From assembly GCA_905203015.1 (NCBI GenBank), contig CAJKUC010000001.1, forward strand, positions 124,001 to 188,000: a stretch of DNA of 64,000 nt, read 5' to 3'. The translations under genes and the position numbers were made by a program. Positions 32,113 to 40,900 of the stretch are shown piece after piece; positions within the stretch are counted from its first letter, which is position 1, and every line of letters starts with the position of its first letter. Source of the DNA: an uncultured Christensenella sp. (lineage in GTDB: Bacteria; Bacillota; Clostridia; Christensenellales; Borkfalkiaceae). Below the pieces are notes generated by a model. It was given only the letters and a program-made list of their open reading frames with translations. It did no database searches and was not told where the DNA came from.

Positions 32113-34084
32113 ACTCGATTACGTTTATACGGGAATGGGATCTCTCAACGACCGTCGTTTTTCCAACGGAAACGTTTATCCGATTACGTCCTGTCCGTTC
32201 GGTATGGCGAATTTCACTTTGCAGACCGACGGCGCGGCGGGAAACTGGTTTTATAATCCGCTTTCTCATTCGTTTGAGGGTATCAGGCTTACGCATCAGC
32301 CCAGCCCCTGGGTGGGGGATTACGGGCACATACTCTTTTTCCCGTATTCGGGGGAATTTCCCGAACGCGAGAGATGGTCGAGTTTTCGCCCCGAAAAAAC
32401 GCGGATCGATCCTCAGTCGATCGACGTGTATCTGCAACGATTTTCTCTCAGAGTGCGGCTTGCGCCCACCGAACGCGGCGGAATACTGAAACTTACGCAA
32501 AAAGACGGCAAAGGAACGGGATTCGCGATTCTGCCTTTTGCACATTCTTCGTTCAGAGTGATCGGCAAAACGGTCGTCGGCTATACGGATAGCCAGTCGA
32601 TCTGGAATTTCGGGAGAATACGCGAATATTTTTATTTCGTTCTTTCGCGCGAAGCGGACGAAGTCCGTCCGCTCGATGACGGCGGATTGGCGCTTTCGTT
32701 TGCGGGAGATACGGAAATTTCGTTCGCCGCGAGTTTTGTTTCCGAAAAGCAGGCGGAACGAAACTACAATCCGGAACTTGCGGGAAAAACGTTCGACGAA
32801 ATCGAAGAAGAAGCGCGCGGGCGCTGGGAAGGGTATCTTTCCCGCATAATCGTTTCCGACGAAAATTTGCAGAGGAAGAAAACTTTTTATTCCTGTTTTT
32901 ACCGCGCTTTGCTGTATCCTCGCATTTTTCACGAATACAACGAAGAGGGAAAACCCGTGCATTTCAACGCGGATACGGGCAAAACGGAAAACGGGGTATT
33001 TTATACGGATAACGGATTCTGGGATACGTACCGTACCGTGTATCCGTTTCTTTCGGTCGTCGCGCCCGAAATCGTGCGGGAATCGGTGGAAGGCTTCGTA
33101 AATTACGCCGAAGAAACGGGATGGCTTCCGAGGTGGCTCAGCCCCGGGGAAATCGGGCTGATGCCGGGCACGCTGATAGAGGCGGTGATCGCGGACGCTT
33201 GCGTAAAGGGGATCGTAGACGGAGATTTGCGTACGCGCGCTTACCGAGCCATGCTTCGCAACGCGTTTGAAGAGGGCGAAGGCAGGCACGGCAGAAGCGG
33301 CGTAAAAGATTATGGGAAATACGGGTATCTGCCTTACGATTATAAAGAAAGCGTAAATAATACGTGCGATTGCGCGTACGGCGATTTTTGTATCGCGCAG
33401 GTAGCCATGCAGGAAGGCGACGAAAAAACGGCGCGTATTTTATTGGAACGCAGCGGAAACTGGAAGAATCTGTTCGATAAAGAAAGCCGTTTCCTTCGCG
33501 GAAAAGACAGGGCGGGAAACTTCCGCGCGACGTTCGATCCGTACGAATGGGGCGGAGATAATTGCGAAGGCAGCAGTTGGCAGAACAGTTTTGCCGTGTA
33601 TCACGATATCGACGGACTTGCTCTGGCGCACGGATCGGAGCGGGCGCTGGAAGATCGGCTGGACGAACTGTTTTCCGCCGAAGCGAAATTTTCCGTCGGC
33701 GCGTACGGGCAGGAAATTCACGAAATGAGCGAAATGGCAAGCGCCGATTTCGGTCAGTGCGCGATTTCCAATCAGCCGAGTTTCCATCTGCCGTGGATAT
33801 ATACGCTGCTCGGGAAACGGGAAAAAACGGAATATTGGGTGAAAAAACTGGCGGATGAGGCGTTTTCCTGTACGGCGGACGGCTTCCCCGGAGACGAGGA
33901 CAACGGCACGACGGCGTGCTGGTATCTGTTTGCTTGTCTCGGTTTTTACCCGCTTTGCCCGGGTAAGGCGGAATACGTCGCTTCTGCGCCGTTGTTTGAA
34001 AAAATCTCCGTCTGCGGAAAGGAAATCGGCAGGTATAGCGAAGATCGGATTGCTCACAAAGACGTTTGCGGAGGGAAAATATGA
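32105..34084 (+). CDS. Alpha-1,2-mannosidase-like enzyme, glycoside hydrolase family 92
   Basis: A 659-residue enzyme. The N-terminus gives the GH92 beta-sandwich pattern ('GSLNDRRFSNGNVYPITSCP', 'HSFEGIRLTHQPSPWVGDYG'). The (alpha/alpha)6 part shows 'YTDNGFWDTYRTVYPFL', 'PRWLSPGEIGLMPGT' and 'GDEDNGTTACWYLFACLGFY', the family's terminal signature. GH92 enzymes are calcium-dependent exo-alpha-mannosidases (family knowledge). It lacks a signal peptide, unlike many Bacteroides homologues, which again places the chemistry inside the cell. It overlaps the GH38 gene by 8 bp and the kinase gene by 4 bp. Confidence 0.93.
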   Translation: MSELDYVYTGMGSLNDRRFSNGNVYPITSCPFGMANFTLQTDGAAGNWFYNPLSHSFEGIRLTHQPSPWVGDYGHILFFPYSGEFPERERWSSFRPEKTRIDPQSIDVYLQRFSLRVRLAPTERGGILKLTQKDGKGTGFAILPFAHSSFRVIGKTVVGYTDSQSIWNFGRIREYFYFVLSREADEVRPLDDGGLALSFAGDTEISFAASFVSEKQAERNYNPELAGKTFDEIEEEARGRWEGYLSRIIVSDENLQRKKTFYSCFYRALLYPRIFHEYNEEGKPVHFNADTGKTENGVFYTDNGFWDTYRTVYPFLSVVAPEIVRESVEGFVNYAEETGWLPRWLSPGEIGLMPGTLIEAVIADACVKGIVDGDLRTRAYRAMLRNAFEEGEGRHGRSGVKDYGKYGYLPYDYKESVNNTCDCAYGDFCIAQVAMQEGDEKTARILLERSGNWKNLFDKESRFLRGKDRAGNFRATFDPYEWGGDNCEGSSWQNSFAVYHDIDGLALAHGSERALEDRLDELFSAEAKFSVGAYGQEIHEMSEMASADFGQCAISNQPSFHLPWIYTLLGKREKTEYWVKKLADEAFSCTADGFPGDEDNGTTACWYLFACLGFYPLCPGKAEYVASAPLFEKISVCGKEIGRYSEDRIAHKDVCGGKI

Positions 34085-35082
34085 AAAAGACGATCGGCAT
34101 TGCAGGCAATATACTGGTGGATGCCGTAAAGAAAATCGAATGCTGGCCGCAGCGCGGAATGCTCGTGAATATAAACGGCGTATCGCATGCGATCGGTGGG
34201 TGCGTAGGCAATACGGCAGTCGATCTGAAACGGCTGGACGAAGAAATGGACGTATGCGTTTTCGGCAGAATCGGCAAGGACGAATACGGCGATTACGTTC
34301 TGCGCGTGATGCGCGAAGAGGGGCTCGACGTTTCCGCCGTAGTGCGTTCGGATTCACTGCCCACTTCTTTCACCGACGTAATGACGTTGCCCGGCGGCGA
34401 AAGAACGTTTTTCCATGCGCGGGGAGCGAACGCGGAGTTTTCGGAAAAGGATGTGGGCGAGAAAAAATGCGATATTTTTCATCTCGGCTATCTCCTTCTG
34501 TTGGACGAATTGGATAAAGAGGACGAAAAATACGGCACGAAAGCCGCCCGCCTGCTCGCGCGGATGCGCGAAAACGGCGCGGAAACGAGTATCGACCTCG
34601 TGAGCGCACAAACGGGAAAATTCCAGAGCGTCGTTACGCCCGCGCTCGCGTATTGCGATCACGTGGTGATCAACGAGGTGGAGGGCGGAATGCTCGCGGG
34701 AATTCCGCCGAGAAACGATGCGGGAGAACCGATCGCGGAAAATCTGAAAAAAATATGCGAAAAGTTGTTTGCGCTCGGCGTAAAAAAGAGCGTGGTGATT
34801 CACTGCCCCGAACTGAGTTGCGCCATGGACGGAGAGGGGAACTTTTCTCTGCTTCCGTCGCTGGCGTTGCCGAAAGGGTATATTGTGGGGTCCGTGGGCG
34901 CGGGCGACGCGTTCTGCGCGGGCATGCTCTATTCGTTCGCATGCGGATTGCCGCTTCCGGAGGGCATGAAAATCGCTTCGTGCGCCGCGGCGTGTAATCT
35001 TTCGGCGGCGGATTCGATCAGCGGCGCGCGTTCTCTTGCGGAGACGCTGGCGCTTGAAAATAAATTCGGAAGGAGGATTTAA
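34081..35082 (+). CDS. PfkB-family sugar kinase
   Basis: A 333-residue ribokinase-fold kinase. The start is the ATG that overlaps the GH92 stop (ATGA), 6 bases after GGAGGG. The N-terminal signature is 'GGCVGNTAVDLKRL' and the anion-hole/catalytic signature is GSVGAGDAFCAG with catalytic Asp276. 'NEVEGGMLAGI' is the usual nucleotide-site region. The substrate cannot be read directly; because it is followed by a ketose-forming isomerase and an aldolase, phosphorylation of fructose (or xylulose) is the best inference. Confidence 0.9.
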   Translation: MKKTIGIAGNILVDAVKKIECWPQRGMLVNINGVSHAIGGCVGNTAVDLKRLDEEMDVCVFGRIGKDEYGDYVLRVMREEGLDVSAVVRSDSLPTSFTDVMTLPGGERTFFHARGANAEFSEKDVGEKKCDIFHLGYLLLLDELDKEDEKYGTKAARLLARMRENGAETSIDLVSAQTGKFQSVVTPALAYCDHVVINEVEGGMLAGIPPRNDAGEPIAENLKKICEKLFALGVKKSVVIHCPELSCAMDGEGNFSLLPSLALPKGYIVGSVGAGDAFCAGMLYSFACGLPLPEGMKIASCAAACNLSAADSISGARSLAETLALENKFGRRI

Positions 35083-35084
35083 TT

Positions 35085-35633
35085 ATGTTGACTAAGGAAG
35101 AATATCAGGACGGCGTGCGCTATACGCTGGACGCGTTCCGCAAAGCGGGAATCGCCGTCATCGACGAAGAGGCGAAAAAAATCGAAGTGGCGGATTTCGG
35201 GCTCGGAAAAGTGAAAGAAATCGGTCTGCAACTTCTCACCTACGTGAATACGCAGCGTTGCTGCGCGAAAGAAATGGTGTTGCGCCCTTATCAGACGTGC
35301 CCCGAACATTATCACGTATCGGGCGTGGAAAACGGCGTGCCGTTTGAAGGAAAAGAAGAAACTTTCCGCGTGCGTGCGGGCGAGTGCCTGCTTTACGTAT
35401 CGGGCGAAGGAGACGAAAAGAATATCCGCGCGCGCATGCCGCAGACCAAAGTGAGCGTGTTTCACGAGATTATCCTGAAACCGGGCGATCAGTATACGAT
35501 TTATTCGGGCACGCGCCATTGGTTTCAGGCGGGCGCGGACGGCGCGATTATCAGCGAATTTTCCACCCGCAGCCGCGACGAAAGCGACGTATTCGAGGAC
35601 GAACGGATTCGCAGAATTCCGGAGGTGAAGTAA
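35085..35633 (+). CDS. D-lyxose/D-mannose ketol-isomerase (cupin type)
   Basis: A 182-residue cupin enzyme of the D-lyxose isomerase family. Metal ligands expected from the family are visible: H75 and H77 in PEHYH, a Glu in KEETF (residue 91 or 92) and His145 in RHWF. 'QLLTYVNTQRCCAKEMVL' and 'VFHEIILKPGDQYTI' are characteristic. Family members interconvert D-lyxose/D-xylulose and also D-mannose/D-fructose. In an operon with two alpha-mannosidases, mannose to fructose is the likely physiological reaction. It lies between the kinase and the aldolase with 2-bp gaps and an AAGGAGG ribosome site. Confidence 0.88.
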   Translation: MLTKEEYQDGVRYTLDAFRKAGIAVIDEEAKKIEVADFGLGKVKEIGLQLLTYVNTQRCCAKEMVLRPYQTCPEHYHVSGVENGVPFEGKEETFRVRAGECLLYVSGEGDEKNIRARMPQTKVSVFHEIILKPGDQYTIYSGTRHWFQAGADGAIISEFSTRSRDESDVFEDERIRRIPEVK

Positions 35634-35634
35634 A

Positions 35635-36486
35635 ATGCTTGTTAATTTAAAAGAGATTCTGAAGATCGCAGAAGAAGAAAAGAACGCCGTGGGGATGTTC
35701 AACGCATCGGGATTCGACAGTTTGCAGGCGGTGATCGGCGCGGCGGAAGAACTCAATCGCCCCGTAATTATCGCGCATGCGGAAGTGCATAACGTATACA
35801 ACGATATTTCTTTCGTGGGGCCCGCCATGATTGCGGCGGCGCGAAACGCGAAAGTGCCCGTATGCGTACACCTCGATCATGGCATAAGCACGCAGATGAT
35901 CTATCGCGCGCTTCGTATCGGGTTTACCTCTGTGATGATAGACGCTTCGGCGCTTGCATACGAAGAAAATCTGCGCCTTACCAAAGAGATCACGGAAATA
36001 TCTCACGCGATGGGCGTGAGCGTGGAAGCGGAATTGGGCAGGCTTGTGACGGGCGAAAGCGGAAGCACGGAAATTGCAAACGCGAAGCCGGAAGATTTTT
36101 ACACCGATCCCGAAGAAGCAAAAGCGTTCTGCGAGGCAACGGGAATCGACGCGCTGGCGATTGCGTTCGGCACGGCGCACGGATTTTATAAAAGCCAGCC
36201 GAAACTCGATTTCGGCGTCGTGGAAAAATGCGCGGCGTCTACGGGGCTTCCGCTCGTCATGCACGGAGGAAGCGGCGTAAGCGAGGAAGGCTTCCGTAAG
36301 GCGATTGCAAGCGGCATCAGAAAGATCAATTATTATTCGTATATGTCGAAAGCGGGCTATATGGCAGCGAAAGAATATATCGAAAGCGGCAGGAGTAATT
36401 ACCTGCACGATGCGGAGTATGCCGCCATGCAGGCGATGAAAGAGGACGTGAAAAAGGCGATCAAGATCTTTTCCGCGGGGAAATAA
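35635..36486 (+). CDS. Class II ketose-bisphosphate/tagatose-type aldolase
   Basis: A 283-residue zinc-dependent aldolase of the Fba/GatY/KbaY group. Zinc ligands and catalytic residue are visible: D81 and H82 in HLDHG, H182 in GTAHG, H210 in MHGGSG. 'SVMIDASALAYEENLRLTKE' and 'VEAELGRLVTGESG' are typical. The enzyme cleaves ketose phosphates to dihydroxyacetone phosphate and an aldehyde. With the kinase and isomerase upstream it completes a short route from mannose; whether it acts on fructose 1-phosphate, fructose 1,6-bisphosphate or tagatose 1,6-bisphosphate is not decidable here. The ribosome site is GGAGGTGA. Confidence 0.92.
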   Translation: MLVNLKEILKIAEEEKNAVGMFNASGFDSLQAVIGAAEELNRPVIIAHAEVHNVYNDISFVGPAMIAAARNAKVPVCVHLDHGISTQMIYRALRIGFTSVMIDASALAYEENLRLTKEITEISHAMGVSVEAELGRLVTGESGSTEIANAKPEDFYTDPEEAKAFCEATGIDALAIAFGTAHGFYKSQPKLDFGVVEKCAASTGLPLVMHGGSGVSEEGFRKAIASGIRKINYYSYMSKAGYMAAKEYIESGRSNYLHDAEYAAMQAMKEDVKKAIKIFSAGK

Positions 36487-36599
36487 ATCGTCGGGAAATT
36501 AAGAAAAAAGGCGCGCGGAATCCGTTTGAGAAACCGGATCCGTGCGGCGGAACGGCGCGGATACGGCCGGCGTAAACGTCGGGGCGTTACGGAGGGGAT

Positions 36600-37541
36600 A
36601 TGAAAAAAATCGGATTGCCTGAGGAAAACCCGATCGGCGCGGCGGGCGGAAAAATCTGCAACGCGGAACAACTTTGCTTTGTTCGCGAAATGAGTTTTTC
36701 TGGCGGCAGAGAGCGCGGCGAACGCGTGCTGCAGGCGGAAAACGGGCGACTTTCGTTCACCGTTCTGGCGGACAGAGCATTGGATATTTACGATCTTCGC
36801 TATCGCGGCGAAAATATTTCTTTTCTTTCCAAAAACGGCTTATGCGGTTTCGGAGGCGGATTCAACGACGTTTTTCCGGGCGGTTTTCTCTATACGTGCG
36901 GATTGGATCGTGTGGGCGGCGGCGTTCCCGTGCACGGGAAACTGCATAATATTCCCGCAAAAATTTTGTCCGCGCGGAGCGACGCACACGGCGTTTTCAT
37001 CGAAGGATCGGTGCGGCAAAGCGCTTTGTTCGGCGGAAACCTCGTGATGAACCGAAGGATTTTCTGCGAATATGCAAGCGGAGAACTCACGATCGAAAGC
37101 GACATCGTAAACGAAGGCGCACGTGATGACGAATATTGTCTGCTTTTTCACATGAATCTCGGCTATCCGTTTCTCGAAGAAGGCGCGACGATAGAAGCGC
37201 CCGTGCTCTCTTCGCAGGCACGGACGGACTATGCGGCGAAAAAAATAAAAGATTGCTTTTCGGTTTCCGCGGCGAGCGAAACGGAGGAGCAGGTATTTTA
37301 TCATACGCTCGATCGGGGGCAGATGCGTATCACCGACGGAAAACGGCGGCGGAGAGTTACCTTTTCGTACGACGAACGCGCGCTTCCCTGGCTGATCGAA
37401 TGGAAAAGCATGATCGCGGGCGATTACGCTTTGGGCATCGAACCTTCCACCACACGCCTCGACGGCTATATGCGGCGAAAAAAGATCGCCCCGGGCGAAA
37501 CGCACCGATATAAAATTTCCGTTTCGATCGAAGATCTGTAA
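36600..37541 (+). CDS. DUF4432 aldose 1-epimerase-like protein
   Basis: A 313-residue protein with the galactose-mutarotase-like beta-sandwich pattern of DUF4432: 'ADRALDIYDLRYRGENISFL', 'YTCGLDRVGGGVPVHGKLHN' (the HGxLxN signature), 'HMNLGYPFLEEGA' and 'ALGIEPSTTRLDGYMRRKK'. Members are thought to bind or epimerise sugars at the anomeric carbon. It lies 113 bp after the aldolase gene, past a short imperfect hairpin, and has a strong GGAGGGG site; it is the last gene before a terminator. A mutarotase would speed supply of the anomer used by the isomerase (inference). Confidence 0.85.
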   Translation: MKKIGLPEENPIGAAGGKICNAEQLCFVREMSFSGGRERGERVLQAENGRLSFTVLADRALDIYDLRYRGENISFLSKNGLCGFGGGFNDVFPGGFLYTCGLDRVGGGVPVHGKLHNIPAKILSARSDAHGVFIEGSVRQSALFGGNLVMNRRIFCEYASGELTIESDIVNEGARDDEYCLLFHMNLGYPFLEEGATIEAPVLSSQARTDYAAKKIKDCFSVSAASETEEQVFYHTLDRGQMRITDGKRRRRVTFSYDERALPWLIEWKSMIAGDYALGIEPSTTRLDGYMRRKKIAPGETHRYKISVSIEDL

Positions 37542-37705
37542 GATTACAAAAGAACATTCCGGCTGAAAAGCACGCCCGATTTACGCGAAAAATTTCACAT
37601 CGATCGAAAAGAAACATTTTTTTGTATTCGTCCGCAGAAAAGAATTTTTACGGACAAGAAAAGTTAAAATTCTGTGAAAATAAAATAAAACCCTGATAAA
37701 ATCTG

Positions 37706-37733
37706 AAAAAAACGGCGGTATAACCGTTTTTTT
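37706..37733. terminator. Terminator of the mannoside operon
   Basis: AAAAAAACGG (37706-37715) and CCGTTTTTTT (37724-37733) form a ten-pair stem with flanking A and T runs, so it can act in either direction. The rest of 37542-37768 has no gene. Confidence 0.8.
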
Positions 37734-37768
37734 GCGCTTTTGAATTTATTCTATCGCACTCGTTTCGC

Positions 37769-37797
37769 TTGACAAAACGGGTGTGATTTGTTATACT
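37769..37797 (+). promoter_or_regulatory. Promoter of the 1662-aa lipoprotein gene
   Basis: TTGACA (37769-37774), 17 bases, TATACT (37792-37797): near consensus. Confidence 0.85.
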
Positions 37798-37833
37798 TGC
37801 GACTGAATATATTTTAATTTGCCTGAGATATTC

Positions 37834-37866
37834 CGTTGTTCCGAAGCGAAAGGTTTCGGAACAACG
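37834..37866 (+). other. 5'-leader hairpin of the 1662-aa lipoprotein gene
   Basis: Perfect 12-base arms CGTTGTTCCGAA (37834-37845) and TTCGGAACAACG (37855-37866) with a nine-base loop, located about 20 bp before the ribosome site. It may stabilise the long message. Confidence 0.65.
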
Positions 37867-37901
37867 AAAACTTTTCCCGGAAACGGAAAGGAGAAAAACT
37901 T

Positions 37902-40900
37902 ATGAGGAAAACATTGCGTAAATCGTTACTGACCACAATCGGCGCGATTTTACTCGCTGTTCTCGCGGCATTCTTCGTTGCCTGCGGCAAGAAGAAGGAA
38001 ACGTACACGCTCACGTTTGAAACGGACGGCGGTACGCAGATTGCCGCGATCACGGCGGAAGCGGGCGCGGACATCACGCCTCCCGAAGATCCCGAAAAAG
38101 CGGGTTTTTCGTTTGACGGCTGGTATCTGAACGCCGAATATTCGGGCGCGAAACAAACGATCCCTTCAAAGATGCCCGAAAACAACGTTACGTACTATGC
38201 GAAATTCGTGGAAATTCAGATGGCTACGCTTACGCTCGATCCCACGAACAACGGTACGCTGGAAAAGACAACCTACGAAATCGCGGTGGGCACGAAACTT
38301 TCCGAAGCGCTGAAAGGTATTACGCCGCATGGAAAGGGCGACGCGACGTTCTCTTGCTGGTATGAAGGCTATCAGCAACTTTCCGATACGAAAACCATGC
38401 CGAAAAAAGGGCTCACCCTTACGGCAAAATACGAAGTGGAATACACGATCGATATCTATCAGCAGAATACCGACGGCGCGACGTATTCGGCGGTTTCCGA
38501 AGAATCGCAGACGGGCAAAGGGCTCGTGGGCGATACGGTGGATTTTTCCGACGATTGGGATTTCAAGAACGCCTATGCGAATTTCAGTTTCAATTCGTCG
38601 AAATCTTCGGCAATCGAATTGAGCGTGGATAAAGCCGATAACGTTTATGCCGCTTATTACGACAGAAAGAAGGTGTCCGTTACGTATGTGCCCAACGCTC
38701 CTTCCGACGCGTCGGAAGCCGCTACGGGTACGGTAAGCGGCGAATCTTTCATGATCGGCGCGCAGGCTACGATCACCGACGAGCAGTTCGCTCTGGCGGG
38801 CTATCGTTTTGCGGGCTGGTCTACGACGGATACCGAAGCGAAGCCCGGAGATACGCTGTATAAAGCGGGCGACACCCTCGAAGTGGGCGATATGGGACTC
38901 ACGCTGTACGCACAGTGGAATTACGGCATGAAAGACGCCTATAATTCCGAGAACGGCGACATAATCTATCTGCTGAAAGAAACATTCGATACGGCAACGA
39001 AAACGGGTACGGCGGTACTCGTTCGCGAAGGACTCGGCGAGAAAGAGATTACATATTCGCTGAACGATAAGAATCGTACGGAAATTTCCTTTACGACCGA
39101 CGATAATACGCAGATTACGGGAAGAGTGTCGCTCGACGGTAAGACGTTCACATACGCGCGTACGTCCGAAATCTTCAACGTATCTTTGAAACTTTACGAT
39201 TACGCCTCTAAGGAAACTTCGTCTGACGTAACGCTTGTACTTGACGGAATCGACGGCGCGACGTATACTTACAAGAAAGACGGCGCGAGCGAAAACACCG
39301 TGGTGACGGGTATTTATACGCCGAACGGATCGAACGGCTATATTTTCACGCCCGACGAAGCGTTTACGGGCGAATCGTCGTTTGCGTTCCGTTTCGGCAC
39401 GCTTTCCGACGAAGATAAGACGAAAGTATTCCAGATCCGCGATAAATATTACGGATTGTATTATTCCTCTTCCGCAACAAGCGAAAAGCCGTACCCTTAT
39501 GTCATTTTCGACGGCTACGGCTCGGCTTATAAATATACGTCTTCTTCGGCGTATACGCAGGGCACGTACGAATTGACCGAAGGAAAAGATTTTTATTTCA
39601 ATTACGAGGATTCCCACGGCAATAAGCAGAGAGATCTGATCCGTGCGGTGCTCAGAAGTTCCACGCAGGGAACGTATTACGATTGTGATTCCGTAAAGGG
39701 CGTATATACGTATCAATTCAATAATAAAACGGTAACGCTTACACTCGACGGCTTCGGTTATGCCGTGTATGCGGTGGAAGGCAGCGCGTCGGAAAATACC
39801 ACCTATAAACTCACCGCGACGTATGCTCTCGGCGATGTGAAATATGCCTACGTTGCGTATAAAACGTATGTGCTTCGTATCGATCTTTCCGAAAACGGAA
39901 CGAATACGGGGTTGATCGATTCCGCGAACAGATACGGCTATATCGGCGAAGGCGCGGCGAAAAATTCCAACGGCGCGCGTCTGTTCCTCGACGGCGAAGG
40001 CAACGCTACGGTGTATATCTATGTACCGTATACGCTGTTCGGCTATCAGTTCAAACGTGCGGAAGCGTTCGCCACGGGCACGTATACGATCGACGACGAC
40101 GGATATTACACGCTTGCGCTTACGAAATACTATGCGGTGGGCGATTATACGGCAGAAGAAGCGGAAGAGCGGTTCGCTTCCTATTACAACGGCGTGAAGA
40201 TCAAACTCGAAACGGTGACTACTTCGGAAGGCACTTCCGAAACGTTTGCCACCGCCGACGGAATCGGCGGAAAATCCTATACGTTCGAGATGGGCGAAAA
40301 TACCTACAAATTCGAGTTTGACGGGTTCGGCTATCTGAAGGCATGGGGTAAAAAGACGTCGGAAGACGGCGAAATGCAGGCGGTGGGTACGTATACGTAT
40401 TCTTATCTCGACGCGTTTTCGTACACCGACGGCGAAAATTCTTACGTTATCGTGAATGCGGCGGGTTTGTACCTGCGTATTAAAACGAATGGAACGGAAG
40501 AAGCGGAAAGGGTATATATTTTCTCCGACTTTATGAATCGTCTTTCCGACGAAACGAAAGCGATGATTTATACGCAGAACGGAACGGCGGATATTCTTAC
40601 GCTGAATTCCGAAAAAACCGCTTATACGTTCAAAGCGGGCGGCACGTATACGAAGAAAGACGAAACAAAAGGAATTTATACGTTCACGTCCGGCGAAGCC
40701 GCTCCGTATAACTCTTTCGATTTCAAACTGAACACTTCTCTGAACGCGTTCCACGCATATAAAGAAGGCGAAATTCTTACGATGGCGGGCGAAACGCGGC
40801 AGATTACCGACGGCTTCGGCGTTTTCAATTCAAAGTATTATTACAATATCAGCGGCGAATGGATCAAGGTGTACACCGTATCGAACGGCTCGTTGTCGCT

